Below, in pieces: positions 18,567-28,170 of a stretch of DNA of 64,000 bases. The position numbers and the translations under genes were made by a program. Source of the DNA: Jiella pelagia (lineage in GTDB: Bacteria > Pseudomonadota > Alphaproteobacteria > Rhizobiales > Rhizobiaceae). Location of the stretch: assembly GCF_026898155.1 (NCBI RefSeq), contig NZ_CP114029.1, positions 2,708,001 through 2,772,000 of the forward strand, in the 5' to 3' direction. Each line of letters starts with the position of its first letter. Positions within the stretch are counted from its first letter, which is position 1. The notes beneath the pieces are model-generated. The model was not told the origin of the DNA, made no database searches, and saw nothing but the letters and a program-made list of their open reading frames with translations.

Positions 18567-19620
18567 GAGCGGGATGAGTTTAGGTTCGTCCATAGCCTGA
18601 ATTGACGAGATAGTTGCGGCATTCGTCGCAGGTCACGTCCCGCAGGATCTCGCCGACGGCGTCGCAGAGGTCCTCGCGGGTTCGCTTGGCGGCGTTTCGC
18701 AGGAAGTGTTTGAGCTTGGCGAAGAGCTGCTCGATTGGATTGAAGTCGGGGGAGTACTTCGGCAGAAACAGGAGCTTGGCGCCGACCGCCCGGATGGCGC
18801 GGCGTGCCGCTTTGTTCTTGTGGCTGCCGAGATTGTCGAGGATGACAATATCGCCCGGCTTGAGGGTCGGGACGAGCACGTTCTCGACATAGAGGAGGAA
18901 GCGTTCGCCATTGATCGCTCCGTCGATCAGCCAAGGCGCGGTCACGCCATCCTCGCGCAGTGCCGCGATGAAGGTGGAGGTCTTCCAATGGCCGAACGGA
19001 GCCTTGTCGCGCAGCCTTTGACCCCGTGGTGCCCAGCCGCGCAGCGGCGCCATATTCGTCTTGGTCCAGGTTTCATCGATGAAGACGAGGCGGGAGGGAT
19101 CGATCCGCCCACGATACTTCAGCCATTGTTCGCGTCGGCGTGCGACGTCGGGCCGGTCCTGTTCGCTGGCGAGCAACGTCTTTTTTTGAAAGACAGGTTT
19201 TCTGCATGGACGAACTCCCACACCGAGCGATAGTCGACGTTCAGACCGCGCTCCCCGGCCAGTTCCTTGACCAGGCCGCGCAGCGTGAAGGCCTTTTCGG
19301 CGCAGCGCTGGCGCAGCCACTCGGCATTGTCGCCGGAAATCTTCTTCGGCTTGTGCCCGCCCATCTGGCCGGGCGCAAAGCTGCCGCTCTCCTCAAAGCG
19401 CCCGACCCAGTGGATCGCGGTGCTCACGGCGACACCGAAACGGTGGGCGGCCTGGTTGCGCGACATCCCTTCTTGCGTCACCGCAGCGACCACCCGGGCG
19501 CGCAGATCCATCGAATAAGGCTTTCCCATCCATGCTGGCCTCCTTCCCAGCCAGCATGTTGAATCAGATTTTCTCGAACCAGGGAATCCCGCCCCGATTC
19601 AGGTCAAACTCATCCCGCTC
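18567..19620 (-). mobile_element. Complete IS630-family insertion sequence
   Basis: The 1,054-bp element is bounded by 15-bp perfect inverted repeats GAGCGGGATGAGTTT at 18567-18581 and its complement at 19606-19620. Each is flanked by TA (18565-18566 and 19621-19622), the target dinucleotide duplicated by IS630/Tc1-type elements. The transposase is encoded on the minus strand in two overlapping frames. Confidence 0.93.
18580..19529 (-). CDS. IS630-type transposase, two frames joined by -1 frameshift
   Basis: The first frame (19529 down to about 19185) gives an N-terminal helix-turn-helix domain (MGKPYSMDLRARVVAAVTQE, then RNQAAHRFGVAVSTAIHWV). It is out of frame from the DDE domain, which contains VFIDETWTKTNM, VILDNLGSHKN and YSPDFNPIEQLFAKLK. 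The overlap holds a run of seven A on the minus strand (TTTC-A7-GACG, about 19182-19188). A -1 slip there joins LSFKK to KTLLASEQDRPD. Programmed -1 frameshifting at A7 is known for IS630-family elements, so this is expected and not decay. The stop codon overlaps the left inverted repeat. Confidence 0.9.
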
Positions 19621-19795
19621 TAAACAGCGCCCGAAGGCGCCCGCGGCGTTCGAGCCTTCGCTCGAGGTTCGGATTCCGGCCTCCACCACAATCCTTTGCC
19701 GAACGGGCGCGCAGTGAGCGCACGGTGCGCGCTCGAGGTGCCCAAGTCGAAGCGACCGTCGAAGCTCGGCGGCCTCTGGCCGGAGAGCGACGCGT

Positions 19796-20821
19796 TCAAC
19801 CCACCCAGCGGCGGCCGGTGGTCTCCAGCCCGAAGAAGCGCGGTGTCCGGGCGAAGGTCGCGAGACCGGCGAGCGCGGCGAGGGGCTCTGTCACCACGTA
19901 GAGCGGGATCTCGCGCATCAGATCGGTGTGCGGTGCCTTGTCCTCGAAGGCGGCGCGGACGTGATCCTTCTTGATCACGGGGATCAGCCGCTGAAAGATG
20001 CCGCCACCGATGAAGACGCCGCCGCGCGCCATGAAGATCAGCGCGATGTCCCCGGCGATGCGGCCGAGATAGGTGGCGAAGAGATCGACGGCCTCTCCGG
20101 CTTCGGCATCCATGTGGTTGATCGCCGCCTCGGTGATCGACTGCGGCGTTTCGAGAGAAGGCTCGACGCTCTTCACCGCGCAGATCGCCCGGTAAAGGTT
20201 GATCAGGCCGCGGCCGCAGAGGATCTGCTCGCCGGAGACCCGCCCCTCGATGGTTTGAAGATGTGGCCAGATCGCATAGTCGCGTTCCGTGCGTGGCCCC
20301 ATGTCCACATGGCCGCCTTCGCCCGCTACCGGGATCCACATGTTGCGGGCGCGAACCAGGCCGGCGACACCGAGGCCGGTGCCGGGGCCGAGTACGGCGC
20401 GGCTCGCCCCCTCGCGGACGATGCCGCCGCCGATCTGCGTGCGCGCGTCTTCCTTGAGGGCGGAAATCGCCAGCGCCTGCGCCTCGAAGTCGTTGAGGAC
20501 GATGATCTCGGAAATGCCCAGTGCCTCGATCATCCGCTTCGGACGGACGACCCAGTCGCAGTTGGTCAGGTCGATCTCGTCGCCGTCGATCGGGCCGGCA
20601 ACGGCCAGCACGGCCGATTTCGGCTGCAGCGAAGTCTTGTCGAGGACGCCTGCCTGGATCGCCTCGTCGATGTTCTCAAAGTCGGCGGTCTGGACGACCG
20701 GGAACATCTTCGGTTCGGCATAGGCGTCGACGATGATGGCGAATCGGGCATTGGTGCCGCCGATGTCGCCGATCAGGACTGGAAATCTCAACGCGTCGCC
20801 GCCGTCACGTGTCGCTGCCAT
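19796..20821 (-). CDS. glk: Glucokinase
   Basis: A 341-residue ATP-dependent glucokinase of the ROK-related bacterial Glk family, cytoplasmic, converting glucose to glucose 6-phosphate. It shows the phosphate-1 motif [14 protein letters not shown] near residue 16, the catalytic aspartate in [24 protein letters not shown], and [12 protein letters not shown]. It is flanked by an IS630 on one side and an IS256 on the other, but the coding sequence is complete. About 160 nt lie between its start and the IS256 end, so its promoter may have been partly displaced from native upstream sequence. Confidence 0.95.
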   Translation of the reverse strand: MAATRDGGDALRFPVLIGDIGGTNARFAIIVDAYAEPKMFPVVQTADFENIDEAIQAGVLDKTSLQPKSAVLAVAGPIDGDEIDLTNCDWVVRPKRMIEALGISEIIVLNDFEAQALAISALKEDARTQIGGGIVREGASRAVLGPGTGLGVAGLVRARNMWIPVAGEGGHVDMGPRTERDYAIWPHLQTIEGRVSGEQILCGRGLINLYRAICAVKSVEPSLETPQSITEAAINHMDAEAGEAVDLFATYLGRIAGDIALIFMARGGVFIGGGIFQRLIPVIKKDHVRAAFEDKAPHTDLMREIPLYVVTEPLAALAGLATFARTPRFFGLETTGRRWVG

Positions 20822-20982
20822 CTCGTGCCCGCCGCTTCAATCGATTTGGATGAACCGGAGATAGGACATTCGCGCAGCGAAGGCAAAGCCGAAGCGCCGG
20901 CTCTGCCGCTCGCCGGAAGCACCCCGTCCTCACAACGGCACGACGGCAGGCAACCGCATTGGGGGCGGCGCGAGCCCAGGCG

Positions 20983-22392
20983 GAGCTATGGTCGGAATTG
21001 GGTGATGGGGCCGATCAGGCGGCGCGTTGATCGGCGGCCGCGGTGACCGCGACGCCGTCGGTGAATTTGACGCCTGCGATGACCATCGGCAAGCGGTTTT
21101 CGCCTTTCAGCCTTCTCCAGGTCTTGGCGGCGGCCATGACGAGCTTGAAGACCATCAGGCGGGCGGTGTCGTGCGACAGGGCGCCCTTGGTGCGCACGGT
21201 TCGGTGTCGGACGGTAGCAAAGACGCTCTCGATCGGGTTGGCGGTTCGAAGATGGTCCCAGTGTTCGGCCGGGAAGTCGAAGAAGGCCAGGAGCGGTTCG
21301 CGGTCCTTTGCCAGGCATAGGGCGGCCTTGGGATATTTGGCGCCGTATTTCTCCTGGAAGACCGCGATGGCCACCTCGGCGCTCGCCCGGTTCGGCGCGT
21401 CGCGGACCTCGCGCAGATCGGCCAACATGTTCGGCTGCACCGACTTCGGCACCTTGTTCAGCACGTTGGCGATCTTGTGGACCCAGCAGCGCTGGTGCCT
21501 TGTAGAGGGAAAGATCTCGTCGAGCGCCTTCCAGAAGCCCATGGCGCCGTCGCCGACGGCGATCTCGGGCGCCACGCTAAGGCCGTGTTTCTTCAGGTCG
21601 ATGAGGAGTTCGTGCCAGCTTTGCGCGCTCTCGCGCACGCCCACCTGAAAGCCGACAAGCTCCTTCTTGCCCTCGGGTGTCGCGCCGACGATGACCAGCA
21701 TGCAGGCGGCATTGTCCTCCATGCGCGCCTGCAGGTAGACGCCATCGGCCCAGATGTAGACGTAGCGGCGCGCCGACAGATCGCGACGCTTCCATCGCTC
21801 GTATTCGCCCTGCCAGTCCTCTTTCAGGCGAGAGATAACCGAAGGCGACAGGTTTGGCGCATCCTTGCCGAGCAGCGCTGCCAGGGCCTCCTGGAAATCG
21901 CCGCTCGAGATGCCGCGCAGGTAGAGGACCGGCAACAGGGCATCGAGGCTCTTCGTGCGACGCGCCCACTTCGGCAGGATCGCCGAGGTGAACGTGACGC
22001 GCTCACCTGCTATGCCAGCCGCCTCGTCCGGACCGCGGTCGCGAACCTTCGCCCGCTTCACCGGCACCGCGCCGATCCCCGTCTGGATCGTCCGCTCCGG
22101 ACCGTGCCCGTGGCGCACGAAACGGGCCCGGCCGTCGGCAAGCCGCTCCTCCTTCATCGCGGCCAAAAACGCTTCGGCTTCCGCCTCGATCGCCTCGGCC
22201 AGCAGTCGGCGGGCGCCTTCGCGCAACACCGAGGTCAGGGGATCGTCGACGTCGTCGGGATGTTGAAAGGCAACAACGGTGCTATCTGTACTCATGGCGT
22301 ATCGCTCTCCTTGAGAGGTTCTGGCAGGCTCAGCACCCGCCTCGATACGCCGCCCTCCTCAGGCCGTCATCACCCACATTCCGCCATAGCTC
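20983..22392 (-). mobile_element. Complete IS256-family insertion sequence with 9-bp target duplication
   Basis: A 1,410-bp element whose ends are imperfect inverted repeats of about 26 bp, both beginning GAGCTATGG and running to GGGTGATG. It is bracketed by direct repeats GCCCAGGCG at 20974-20982 and 22393-22401, the target duplication. Identical duplications and an intact transposase point to a relatively recent insertion in the space between glk and mepA. Confidence 0.93.
21015..22295 (-). CDS. IS256-family transposase
   Basis: A 426-residue mutator-type transposase of full length. The DDE core shows YIWADGVYLQARMEDNAACM, VGDGAMGFWKALDEIFP and the family hallmark RCWVHKIANVLNKVPKSVQP. A C-terminal NPIESVFATVRHRTVRTKGA carries the last acidic residue. 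No frameshift or truncation is seen. It is internal to the element at 20983-22392. Confidence 0.95.
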   Translation of the reverse strand: MSTDSTVVAFQHPDDVDDPLTSVLREGARRLLAEAIEAEAEAFLAAMKEERLADGRARFVRHGHGPERTIQTGIGAVPVKRAKVRDRGPDEAAGIAGERVTFTSAILPKWARRTKSLDALLPVLYLRGISSGDFQEALAALLGKDAPNLSPSVISRLKEDWQGEYERWKRRDLSARRYVYIWADGVYLQARMEDNAACMLVIVGATPEGKKELVGFQVGVRESAQSWHELLIDLKKHGLSVAPEIAVGDGAMGFWKALDEIFPSTRHQRCWVHKIANVLNKVPKSVQPNMLADLREVRDAPNRASAEVAIAVFQEKYGAKYPKAALCLAKDREPLLAFFDFPAEHWDHLRTANPIESVFATVRHRTVRTKGALSHDTARLMVFKLVMAAAKTWRRLKGENRLPMVIAGVKFTDGVAVTAAADQRAA

Positions 22393-22432
22393 GCCCAGGC
22401 GCAGAGACCGCGCCAACCTTACCGGCGGGACC

Positions 22433-23419
22433 TCAGCGCAGCGGCCGCGGCGTCGGGACCGGCACATTTTGCGGCGCCGGCGCATAGGCGCTGGCATAGC
22501 CGCCGCCTGCAGGCGTCTCGGCGATCGCGCCGACTCCTCCCCTGTCGGGCGCGTCGAGGACAGGACTGCAAGCCCGCGGCATACCCGATAGCATCAGCGG
22601 CGGCTTCGGCTTGGGCGGCTTGGCGTCCGGCGGCGGCGGCTGGAGCGCCACATTGAACCACCAGTCCAGCTCGTCGCAGCCGTCACCGTTTCCGATCGCC
22701 TGCTGCGGCTTGCAGCCGGGCGAGCCGGGCTGGCAGGACAACCGGATGTGGAAGTGCTCGTCGTGTCCGTAGAAGGGCCGGACCTTGGAGAGCCAGCCGC
22801 GGTCGCGGCCAGCCGTCTCGCAGAGCTTCTTCTTGATGCCGGGATTGACGAAGATCCGCTGCACCTCCGGTTGCTCGGAGGCCAGCCTGATCAGGTCGCG
22901 GTAATTATCGTTCCAGATCCGGTCGTCGACGGTGAACGTCCCCTTCTTCAGGACGGAGCGGAACGGATAGGTCTCGCGCTGTTCGACCGTGAGGCGCGGC
23001 GATGGCATCGGACGCAGCCAGACGTCGAAGTCGAGACCGACCTGATGGGACGCGTGGCCGGAGGCCATCGGGCCGCCGCGCGGTTGCGAAATGTCGCCGA
23101 CGAGGAGGCCCGGCCAGATGCCGGCACGCGCAGCCTGCCCGGCGAGACGCTGGATCAGGGCCACGGTGGCGGGATGGCCGTAGCGCCGGTTGCGCGAAAG
23201 CCGCATGACCTGCCAGTTCGGGCCATCGGGAGAAAGCTCGGCGGCGCCGGCGACGCAGCCGTTGGAATAGAAGCCGAGGCTTTGCGGCGCGCCCGCGGAC
23301 GGTTTGCGCTCGGCCGAAAACAGAAGCTTTGCCGGTGTCTCGGCCCGGGCCATCCCGGCGGCGAGCGGGTTGGCGAGGAGGGCGGCGCCGCAGGCGAGAA
23401 GAAGCGTTCGAAGTTTCAT
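22433..23419 (-). CDS. mepA: Penicillin-insensitive murein endopeptidase
   Basis: A 328-residue periplasmic D,D-endopeptidase (peptidase M74) that cuts peptide cross-links in peptidoglycan. It has a signal peptide (MKLRTLLLACGAALLANPLA). Zinc motifs are SGHASHQVGLDFDVW and GHDEHFHIRLSC, the HxxxD/HxH set of the family. Six or more cysteines in the mature part suit disulfides. The C-terminal third is proline-rich and diverged. The IS256 target site is 31 nt past its stop, so the gene is intact but its downstream neighbour may have been separated. Confidence 0.92.
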   Translation of the reverse strand: MKLRTLLLACGAALLANPLAAGMARAETPAKLLFSAERKPSAGAPQSLGFYSNGCVAGAAELSPDGPNWQVMRLSRNRRYGHPATVALIQRLAGQAARAGIWPGLLVGDISQPRGGPMASGHASHQVGLDFDVWLRPMPSPRLTVEQRETYPFRSVLKKGTFTVDDRIWNDNYRDLIRLASEQPEVQRIFVNPGIKKKLCETAGRDRGWLSKVRPFYGHDEHFHIRLSCQPGSPGCKPQQAIGNGDGCDELDWWFNVALQPPPPDAKPPKPKPPLMLSGMPRACSPVLDAPDRGGVGAIAETPAGGGYASAYAPAPQNVPVPTPRPLR

Positions 23420-23649
23420 GACATTCCCTTCAGCGCGAAGCTTTCGCGCCCGGATGCCTTCGCGAGCAGGCGAGGCTGAAATCTACTCCGACCCGGTGAC
23501 GCGAGGCTTGCGCGCGGCGCCCGGATGCGCGGTCAGGGCGATATGGCCGACGAATGGTCTGAAAATGCGACGGGCCCTCATCATCGGTCGGTCGCGACCT
23601 ATCATCCCCTGTGAAATCGACCGCTCAACCGAAAGGACGAGGCGCGATC

Positions 23650-24381
23650 ATGACCTACGATCTCTACTACTGGCCCTTTGTCCCGGGACGCGGCGAATAT
23701 GTTCGTCTCGTTCTCGAAGCCGCTGGAGCCGAATACCGCGACGTCGCCCGCCTCGATGCGTCGGAGGGCGGCGGAATCGAAGCGATGTTCGCCTTCATCG
23801 AAGGCAAGCGCGGCGCGCTTCTGCCCTTCGCGCCGCCCTTTCTCGTCGCCGGCGAGATCGTCCTGTCGCAGGCCCCGGTGATCGCCGCCTTTCTCGGCGA
23901 GCGCCATGGTCTTGCGCCGGAAGGCGAGGCCGATCTCCTGTTCGCCCGGGCAATCGCGGCGACGACGGCTGATTTCGTCGCGGAGGCCCACGACAGCCAC
24001 CATCCGGTCGGCGTTTCGCTCTATTACGGCGACCAGAAGGCGGAGGCGGCGCGACGAGCGGAGGATTTTCGGGGCGGGCGGATGCCGAAATTCCTCGGCT
24101 GGTACGAAGCCCTCCTCGCCGCCAATCCGGCGGGGCACAGCTGGCTCGTCGGCGACCGGATGACCTATGCGGATCTCGGCCTGTTCCAGACGGTCGAGGG
24201 TCTGAGATACGCCTTCCCCCGCCGCATGCGGAGCCTGTCCGAGTCGATTCCGCTGGTCGAGGCCTTGTGCAAACGCGTCGCATCGAGCGAGCGCATCGCC
24301 ATTTATCTGGCAAGCGATCGCCGCCTCGCCTTCAACGAAGACGGCATCTTCCGGAACTATCCCGAACTCGACGGCGAGTGA
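23650..24381 (+). CDS. Glutathione S-transferase family protein
   Basis: A 243-residue protein with an N-terminal thioredoxin-like GST domain (MTYDLYYWPFVPGRGEYVRL, the catalytic tyrosine/arginine region) and the glutathione-binding motif VLSQAPVIAAFLG. An all-alpha C-terminal domain follows (SWLVGDRMTYADLGLFQTVEGL). The pattern resembles mu/sigma-type soluble GSTs. I start at 23650; an upstream ATG at 23611 lacks a family-like extension. It is divergent from mepA with a 230-nt shared upstream region and ends 19 nt from the convergent BatD-like gene. Confidence 0.85.
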   Translation: MTYDLYYWPFVPGRGEYVRLVLEAAGAEYRDVARLDASEGGGIEAMFAFIEGKRGALLPFAPPFLVAGEIVLSQAPVIAAFLGERHGLAPEGEADLLFARAIAATTADFVAEAHDSHHPVGVSLYYGDQKAEAARRAEDFRGGRMPKFLGWYEALLAANPAGHSWLVGDRMTYADLGLFQTVEGLRYAFPRRMRSLSESIPLVEALCKRVASSERIAIYLASDRRLAFNEDGIFRNYPELDGE

Positions 24382-24400
24382 ACCGAAGTCTGGCACGTGA

Positions 24401-25648
24401 TCAGCCTCGCGGCCTTGCCGCAAAGCCCTGCCCCCGCTGCCACGTGTCGATGTCTTTCGGCGCCTCCGCCCGGCGAAGCACCTCTCGAAGCCGCCGGTCG
24501 AGGCTGCGCAGATCGACGGACTGCACCGGGGCGCCGCGAAACAGCGCCTCGTCGAGCGCGGCGAGCTTTTCCTCCGGCGCAAGGCCCCGTCGCGACAGCC
24601 GGCGCGCGGCGATGCGGCGATAGGCTCTTGCGTCGCCGCGCAGGAGAGCAGCCCTCATCGCGAAGGCGTCGCGCTCGGGAAGCCATCGGCGAAGGCGCGC
24701 CAGGATCGCGCGCGCGGGCAACGGCCGGCGGCGATGAAGGGCGGCGCCGATCGGCAGGAACAGGCCGAGGGCGAGCGGCAGCAGCCAGCTTTCCGGCCGG
24801 GTTCGCGCAGCGGTCCCTTCGGGGGCGGTGATCGTGGCGTAGGCGAATCGGCGGGACTTCATCACGAGGTCGCGCATCTGCCGGCTTTGCGTGTCGAACC
24901 AGGGGATGTGATAGGCCGGCAGCCGGCCGGGCTCGGACCGCGACGGCCGCATCCGCCACTGCCACTGCACCGTGCCGACCGGCCCGTCGCGGGTGATCTC
25001 TGTGGTGCGGATCTCCGGCGCGATGAAGGCGATCAGCCAGGGCGCGACGACCTTCGGCGGCGGCGGCAGGGCGGCGGCGGTCTGGCCAGCGGCGGTGATC
25101 GTCACCGTGCGGGTCGCCGTCGCGCCGTCGGCGAGCCGCGCCGTATCCATGTCCCAGTGATCGTCAATGGTGACGTTCCTGGCCGGCAGCCACCAGCCGC
25201 CATTCGTCGCCGGCTTCGGCTTCACGGTGAGATCGAGGGCGTTCGACACGACGATCGTCTCGCTGCGCCGCCCGCTGCCGTCGTCGAGGGTGAGGCGATG
25301 GCGGAACGGCCCGATGGCGAGCGTGCCCGGCTTTTGCGGATAGAGCGCGAGCTTGCGTTCGACGCTGGTATATTCGCGGCCGTTCTTGCGGCCCTTCGAC
25401 CAGACGTCGCGGCCGAGCTGCAGCCAGGTGAAGTTGGGGAGTTCGATCCCCTCGAAGCGCTCCAGCGTGATGAAGGCGTCGTAGTCGCCGCGTAGCGTCA
25501 CGAGCACCATCTCGCCGACATAGGGCTCGTTGCCGTCGGCCTCGATCGTCGCCTCGAGGGTGAGATCGGGTTCGGCGGCATTGGCGGACGTCGCCGCGCC
25601 ACAGGCGAGGAACAGCCCGAAAAGGGCGGTGATCAGCCTGCCTACCAT
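24401..25648 (-). CDS. BatD-like oxygen-tolerance protein
   Basis: A 415-residue protein with a signal peptide (MVGRLITALFGLFLACGAATSANA), an extracytoplasmic beta-sandwich region beginning PDLTLEATIEADGNEPYVGEMVLVTL, and one transmembrane segment near residue 290 (WLLPLALGLFLPIGAALHRR) followed by a cytoplasmic helical tail. This is the arrangement of BatD-type proteins in aerotolerance operons. It is the last gene of the seven-gene moxR unit, overlapping the TPR gene by 7 nt. The molecular role is unknown; it may sit in a membrane complex with the VWA proteins. Confidence 0.8.
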   Translation of the reverse strand: MVGRLITALFGLFLACGAATSANAAEPDLTLEATIEADGNEPYVGEMVLVTLRGDYDAFITLERFEGIELPNFTWLQLGRDVWSKGRKNGREYTSVERKLALYPQKPGTLAIGPFRHRLTLDDGSGRRSETIVVSNALDLTVKPKPATNGGWWLPARNVTIDDHWDMDTARLADGATATRTVTITAAGQTAAALPPPPKVVAPWLIAFIAPEIRTTEITRDGPVGTVQWQWRMRPSRSEPGRLPAYHIPWFDTQSRQMRDLVMKSRRFAYATITAPEGTAARTRPESWLLPLALGLFLPIGAALHRRRPLPARAILARLRRWLPERDAFAMRAALLRGDARAYRRIAARRLSRRGLAPEEKLAALDEALFRGAPVQSVDLRSLDRRLREVLRRAEAPKDIDTWQRGQGFAARPRG

Positions 25649-26292
25649 GCGGTATCCTCCGGGGGATTGGCGAGGCCGAGATCCTGGCGGCGCTGGTATT
25701 CCGCCTTGATCCGGCGTTTCAGATAAAGCGCCGGTTCGTCCTCCAGAGTCGCCAGCCAGCCTTCCGTCGCCGCCGTCATGCTCTTCACCCGCGGATCGAG
25801 GATGCTCAGCTGGATGGCGACGCTCTTGGCCTGGATCAGGTCGCGCTCCGATGCGCCCGCATCCGACGGACCGTCGGCGACGGCATTGGCGGCGACGCCG
25901 TCGATTTCGTTGGATTCGCCAATGACATCCGGCACCAGCCGGGCGACGAGATCGCGGTTGAACCGGGCGTCGACGTCGGACGGGTCGACGAAGAGGACGG
26001 CGTCGAAATAGGCGACGGCGAGGGCGTAGCTCCCGGTCGCGGCGAGCGACAGGCCGCGGTCGTAGGTGGCGCGGCGCCCGGCGGCGGCGAAGGCCGCATC
26101 CGCTTCGGCATAGTCGCCGGTCTCGTAGAGCGCGACGCCTCTCGCATGAGGGTCGGAGAGAAGCGGTAGCGCGAGCCGCGGCAGGCCGCCCGCCAGGGCC
26201 AGTTTGCCGAAGGCTTCCGGGCCCGCGACGAGGGCGGCGACACCCGAGGCGGTGAGGCAGAGCAGCGAGAGGACGGTCGATCGATGGCCCAT
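25642..26292 (-). CDS. TPR-type membrane protein of the Bat operon
   Basis: A 216-residue protein with an N-terminal hydrophobic segment and a tetratricopeptide-like region (ALYETGDYAEADAAFAAAG, then ATGSYALAVAYFDAVLFVDP). It lies where BatC/BatE-type TPR proteins sit in aerotolerance operons, between the VWA genes and BatD. It ends in KRRIKAEYQRRQDLGLANPP. Probably periplasmic and anchored by the N-terminus. Start and stop are separated from the upstream VWA gene by a single base. Confidence 0.75.
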   Translation of the reverse strand: MGHRSTVLSLLCLTASGVAALVAGPEAFGKLALAGGLPRLALPLLSDPHARGVALYETGDYAEADAAFAAAGRRATYDRGLSLAATGSYALAVAYFDAVLFVDPSDVDARFNRDLVARLVPDVIGESNEIDGVAANAVADGPSDAGASERDLIQAKSVAIQLSILDPRVKSMTAATEGWLATLEDEPALYLKRRIKAEYQRRQDLGLANPPEDTAW

Positions 26293-26293
26293 G

Positions 26294-27220
26294 TCAGGTC
26301 GCCCTCCGGAACAGGAGCAGCGCCGGGATCAGCGCAAAGGCCAGGAGATAACGGCCGAAATCGGCAAAGAAGAGGGCGGCGGTGTCGCCTTTCGCCAGAT
26401 CGCTCGCGGCCCGTCCCCCGATCGCATCGGCGAGGGCCGAAGGCTCGCGCGCCTCGCCGAAGCTGCCGCCGCCCTCCGCCGTCAACCGCTCGAGGCTCGC
26501 CGCGTCCGGCGGCGGCACGTCGCCACTTGCAGCCGGCCGGACGAGAAACGCATCGACATGGATGCCGCGGCCGGCGAGTTCGCCCGCCGTCTGAAAGGCT
26601 TCGGGCGCGAGATTGTCGCCGTCCGTGACGAGGACGACGTCGCCCCTCAGAACGTTCGCCTCCCGGAACATGCGGCTTGCCAGCGCCAGTGCCCGGTCGG
26701 TGCGCGAGCCCGGATTGGGGACAACCTCGCCGTCGAGGACGGCGATCAGCGGCGACAGGGCGATGGCGTCGGAGGTGAAGGCGCTGGCGACATAGGCCTC
26801 GCCGGCATAGACGATCATCGCCACCGGCCGCCCGGCCGCCCGCTGCAGGACGAGCTGGGCAGCGGCCTGGGCGTCGGCGAGGCCTTCGCCCTCGACGATC
26901 GAGCGGGAAAGGTCGATGGCGACGACGATGCCGTCGAGATTGCGGAAGGTCTCGGGATCCTCGATGCGCCGGGCCGGGCCGGACAGCGCCAGCGCGATCA
27001 GCGCGGCGATGGCTATCGGGATGACGAGCCGGCGGCCGCGGCCGGGCACCACCCGGCCGAAGCGCTCCATCGCCCGCATCAGCACCGGATCGACCGCTTG
27101 TTCCCAGGCGCCGAGGCCGCGGGCGCGCCTCAGCGCCACGAAGGCGAGCAGGGCGATCGCCGGCAGGGCGAGAAGCCAGGAGGGGCGTAAGAGGACGAGA
27201 GAGCCGATCTCCGTCATCAC
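26294..27220 (-). CDS. VWA-domain membrane protein, BatB-like
   Basis: A 308-residue protein with N-terminal transmembrane segments and a von Willebrand factor A domain. The MIDAS motif VAIDLSRSIVEGEG (DxSxS) and a second metal-site region LVTDGDNLAPEAFQ are present. A C-terminal hydrophobic segment (YLLAFALIPALLLFRR) anchors it. It overlaps the upstream BatA-like gene by 4 nt. VWA proteins in these operons are thought to act with the MoxR AAA+ ATPase in assembling or folding client complexes; here the client is unknown. Confidence 0.82.
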   Translation of the reverse strand: MMTEIGSLVLLRPSWLLALPAIALLAFVALRRARGLGAWEQAVDPVLMRAMERFGRVVPGRGRRLVIPIAIAALIALALSGPARRIEDPETFRNLDGIVVAIDLSRSIVEGEGLADAQAAAQLVLQRAAGRPVAMIVYAGEAYVASAFTSDAIALSPLIAVLDGEVVPNPGSRTDRALALASRMFREANVLRGDVVLVTDGDNLAPEAFQTAGELAGRGIHVDAFLVRPAASGDVPPPDAASLERLTAEGGGSFGEAREPSALADAIGGRAASDLAKGDTAALFFADFGRYLLAFALIPALLLFRRAT

Positions 27221-28170
27221 AAAGCCCTGCGGCTGACGACAAGGAAGATCGAGCAGGCGAAGGCGAGCAGCGCCGGATAGATCCAGAAATCCTGGCGCAC
27301 CGTCGCCGGCGGCCGGTCGAGGCCGCTCGCCTCCAACCGGTCGATCGCCGCCGTGACCGCTTCGAGATCGGCGGTGGTCTTGACGCGGAAGCTTTCGCCG
27401 CCGCTGGTCTCGGCGATCTCCCTGAGGGTCTTCGTATCCACGGCGTCGGGATCGTCCGGGCGGGTCTCTTGGTCTTCCGGGCCCAGCGCGATCGTATAGA
27501 CGGTGACGCCGAGCCGTTTCGCCAGGCCTGCCACCTCGGCTGGCAGGACGTTGCCGGAGGTGTCGGCGCCGTCCGACAGGAGCACGACGACCCGCGAGCG
27601 CGCCTCGCTCTGTTCAAGGCGCTTCAGCGCGACGCCGAGCCCGCCGCCGATGGCCGTCGAGCGGCCGGAAACGCCGATCACCGCCTCGTCGATCGCCCGC
27701 GACACGGCGGCGACGTCGAAGGTGAGCGGCGCCGCGACATAGGCTCTTTCGGCAAAGAGCACGAGGCCGACCCGGTCGCCGCCGCGCCCGGCGACGAAGC
27801 GCCGGCCCACCGTCTTCACCGCATCGAGACGCGTGACGGTCTCGCCGTCGAGGGTAAAGTCCGTCTGCTCCATCGAGCCGGAGAGATCGATGGCGAGAAC
27901 GAGGTCGCGGCCGGACACCGGAAGAGCCTCGACGGGCGACAGCCGCTGCGGCCCGGCCAGCGCCGTGACCAGCGCCAGCCAGAGCAGGATCGGCACGGCC
28001 CGCCGCACCCGGACGGAAACGCCGTCGCGCGCCTCGCCGGGCAGCGAGCGGCCGATGCTCTGCGGCAGGACGAGCGCGCCGGTCACCGCCTCGCGCCCCG
28101 GCAGGAGCCGCATGGCAATCAGCGGCAGCGGCAGGAGCAGGAATGCGAGCGGCATGGCAAAGCCGATCAT
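27217..28170 (-). CDS. VWA-domain membrane protein, BatA-like
   Basis: A 317-residue protein with two N-terminal hydrophobic segments (MIGFAMPLAFLLLPLPLIAM; AVPILLWLALVTALAG), then a VWA domain with an intact MIDAS motif VLAIDLSGSMEQTDF, and a C-terminal transmembrane helix (FWIYPALLAFACSIFLVVSR). This is the BatA layout. It overlaps the DUF4381 gene upstream by 4 nt and the BatB-like gene downstream by 4 nt, showing tight translational coupling. Confidence 0.85.
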   Translation of the reverse strand: MIGFAMPLAFLLLPLPLIAMRLLPGREAVTGALVLPQSIGRSLPGEARDGVSVRVRRAVPILLWLALVTALAGPQRLSPVEALPVSGRDLVLAIDLSGSMEQTDFTLDGETVTRLDAVKTVGRRFVAGRGGDRVGLVLFAERAYVAAPLTFDVAAVSRAIDEAVIGVSGRSTAIGGGLGVALKRLEQSEARSRVVVLLSDGADTSGNVLPAEVAGLAKRLGVTVYTIALGPEDQETRPDDPDAVDTKTLREIAETSGGESFRVKTTADLEAVTAAIDRLEASGLDRPPATVRQDFWIYPALLAFACSIFLVVSRRAL

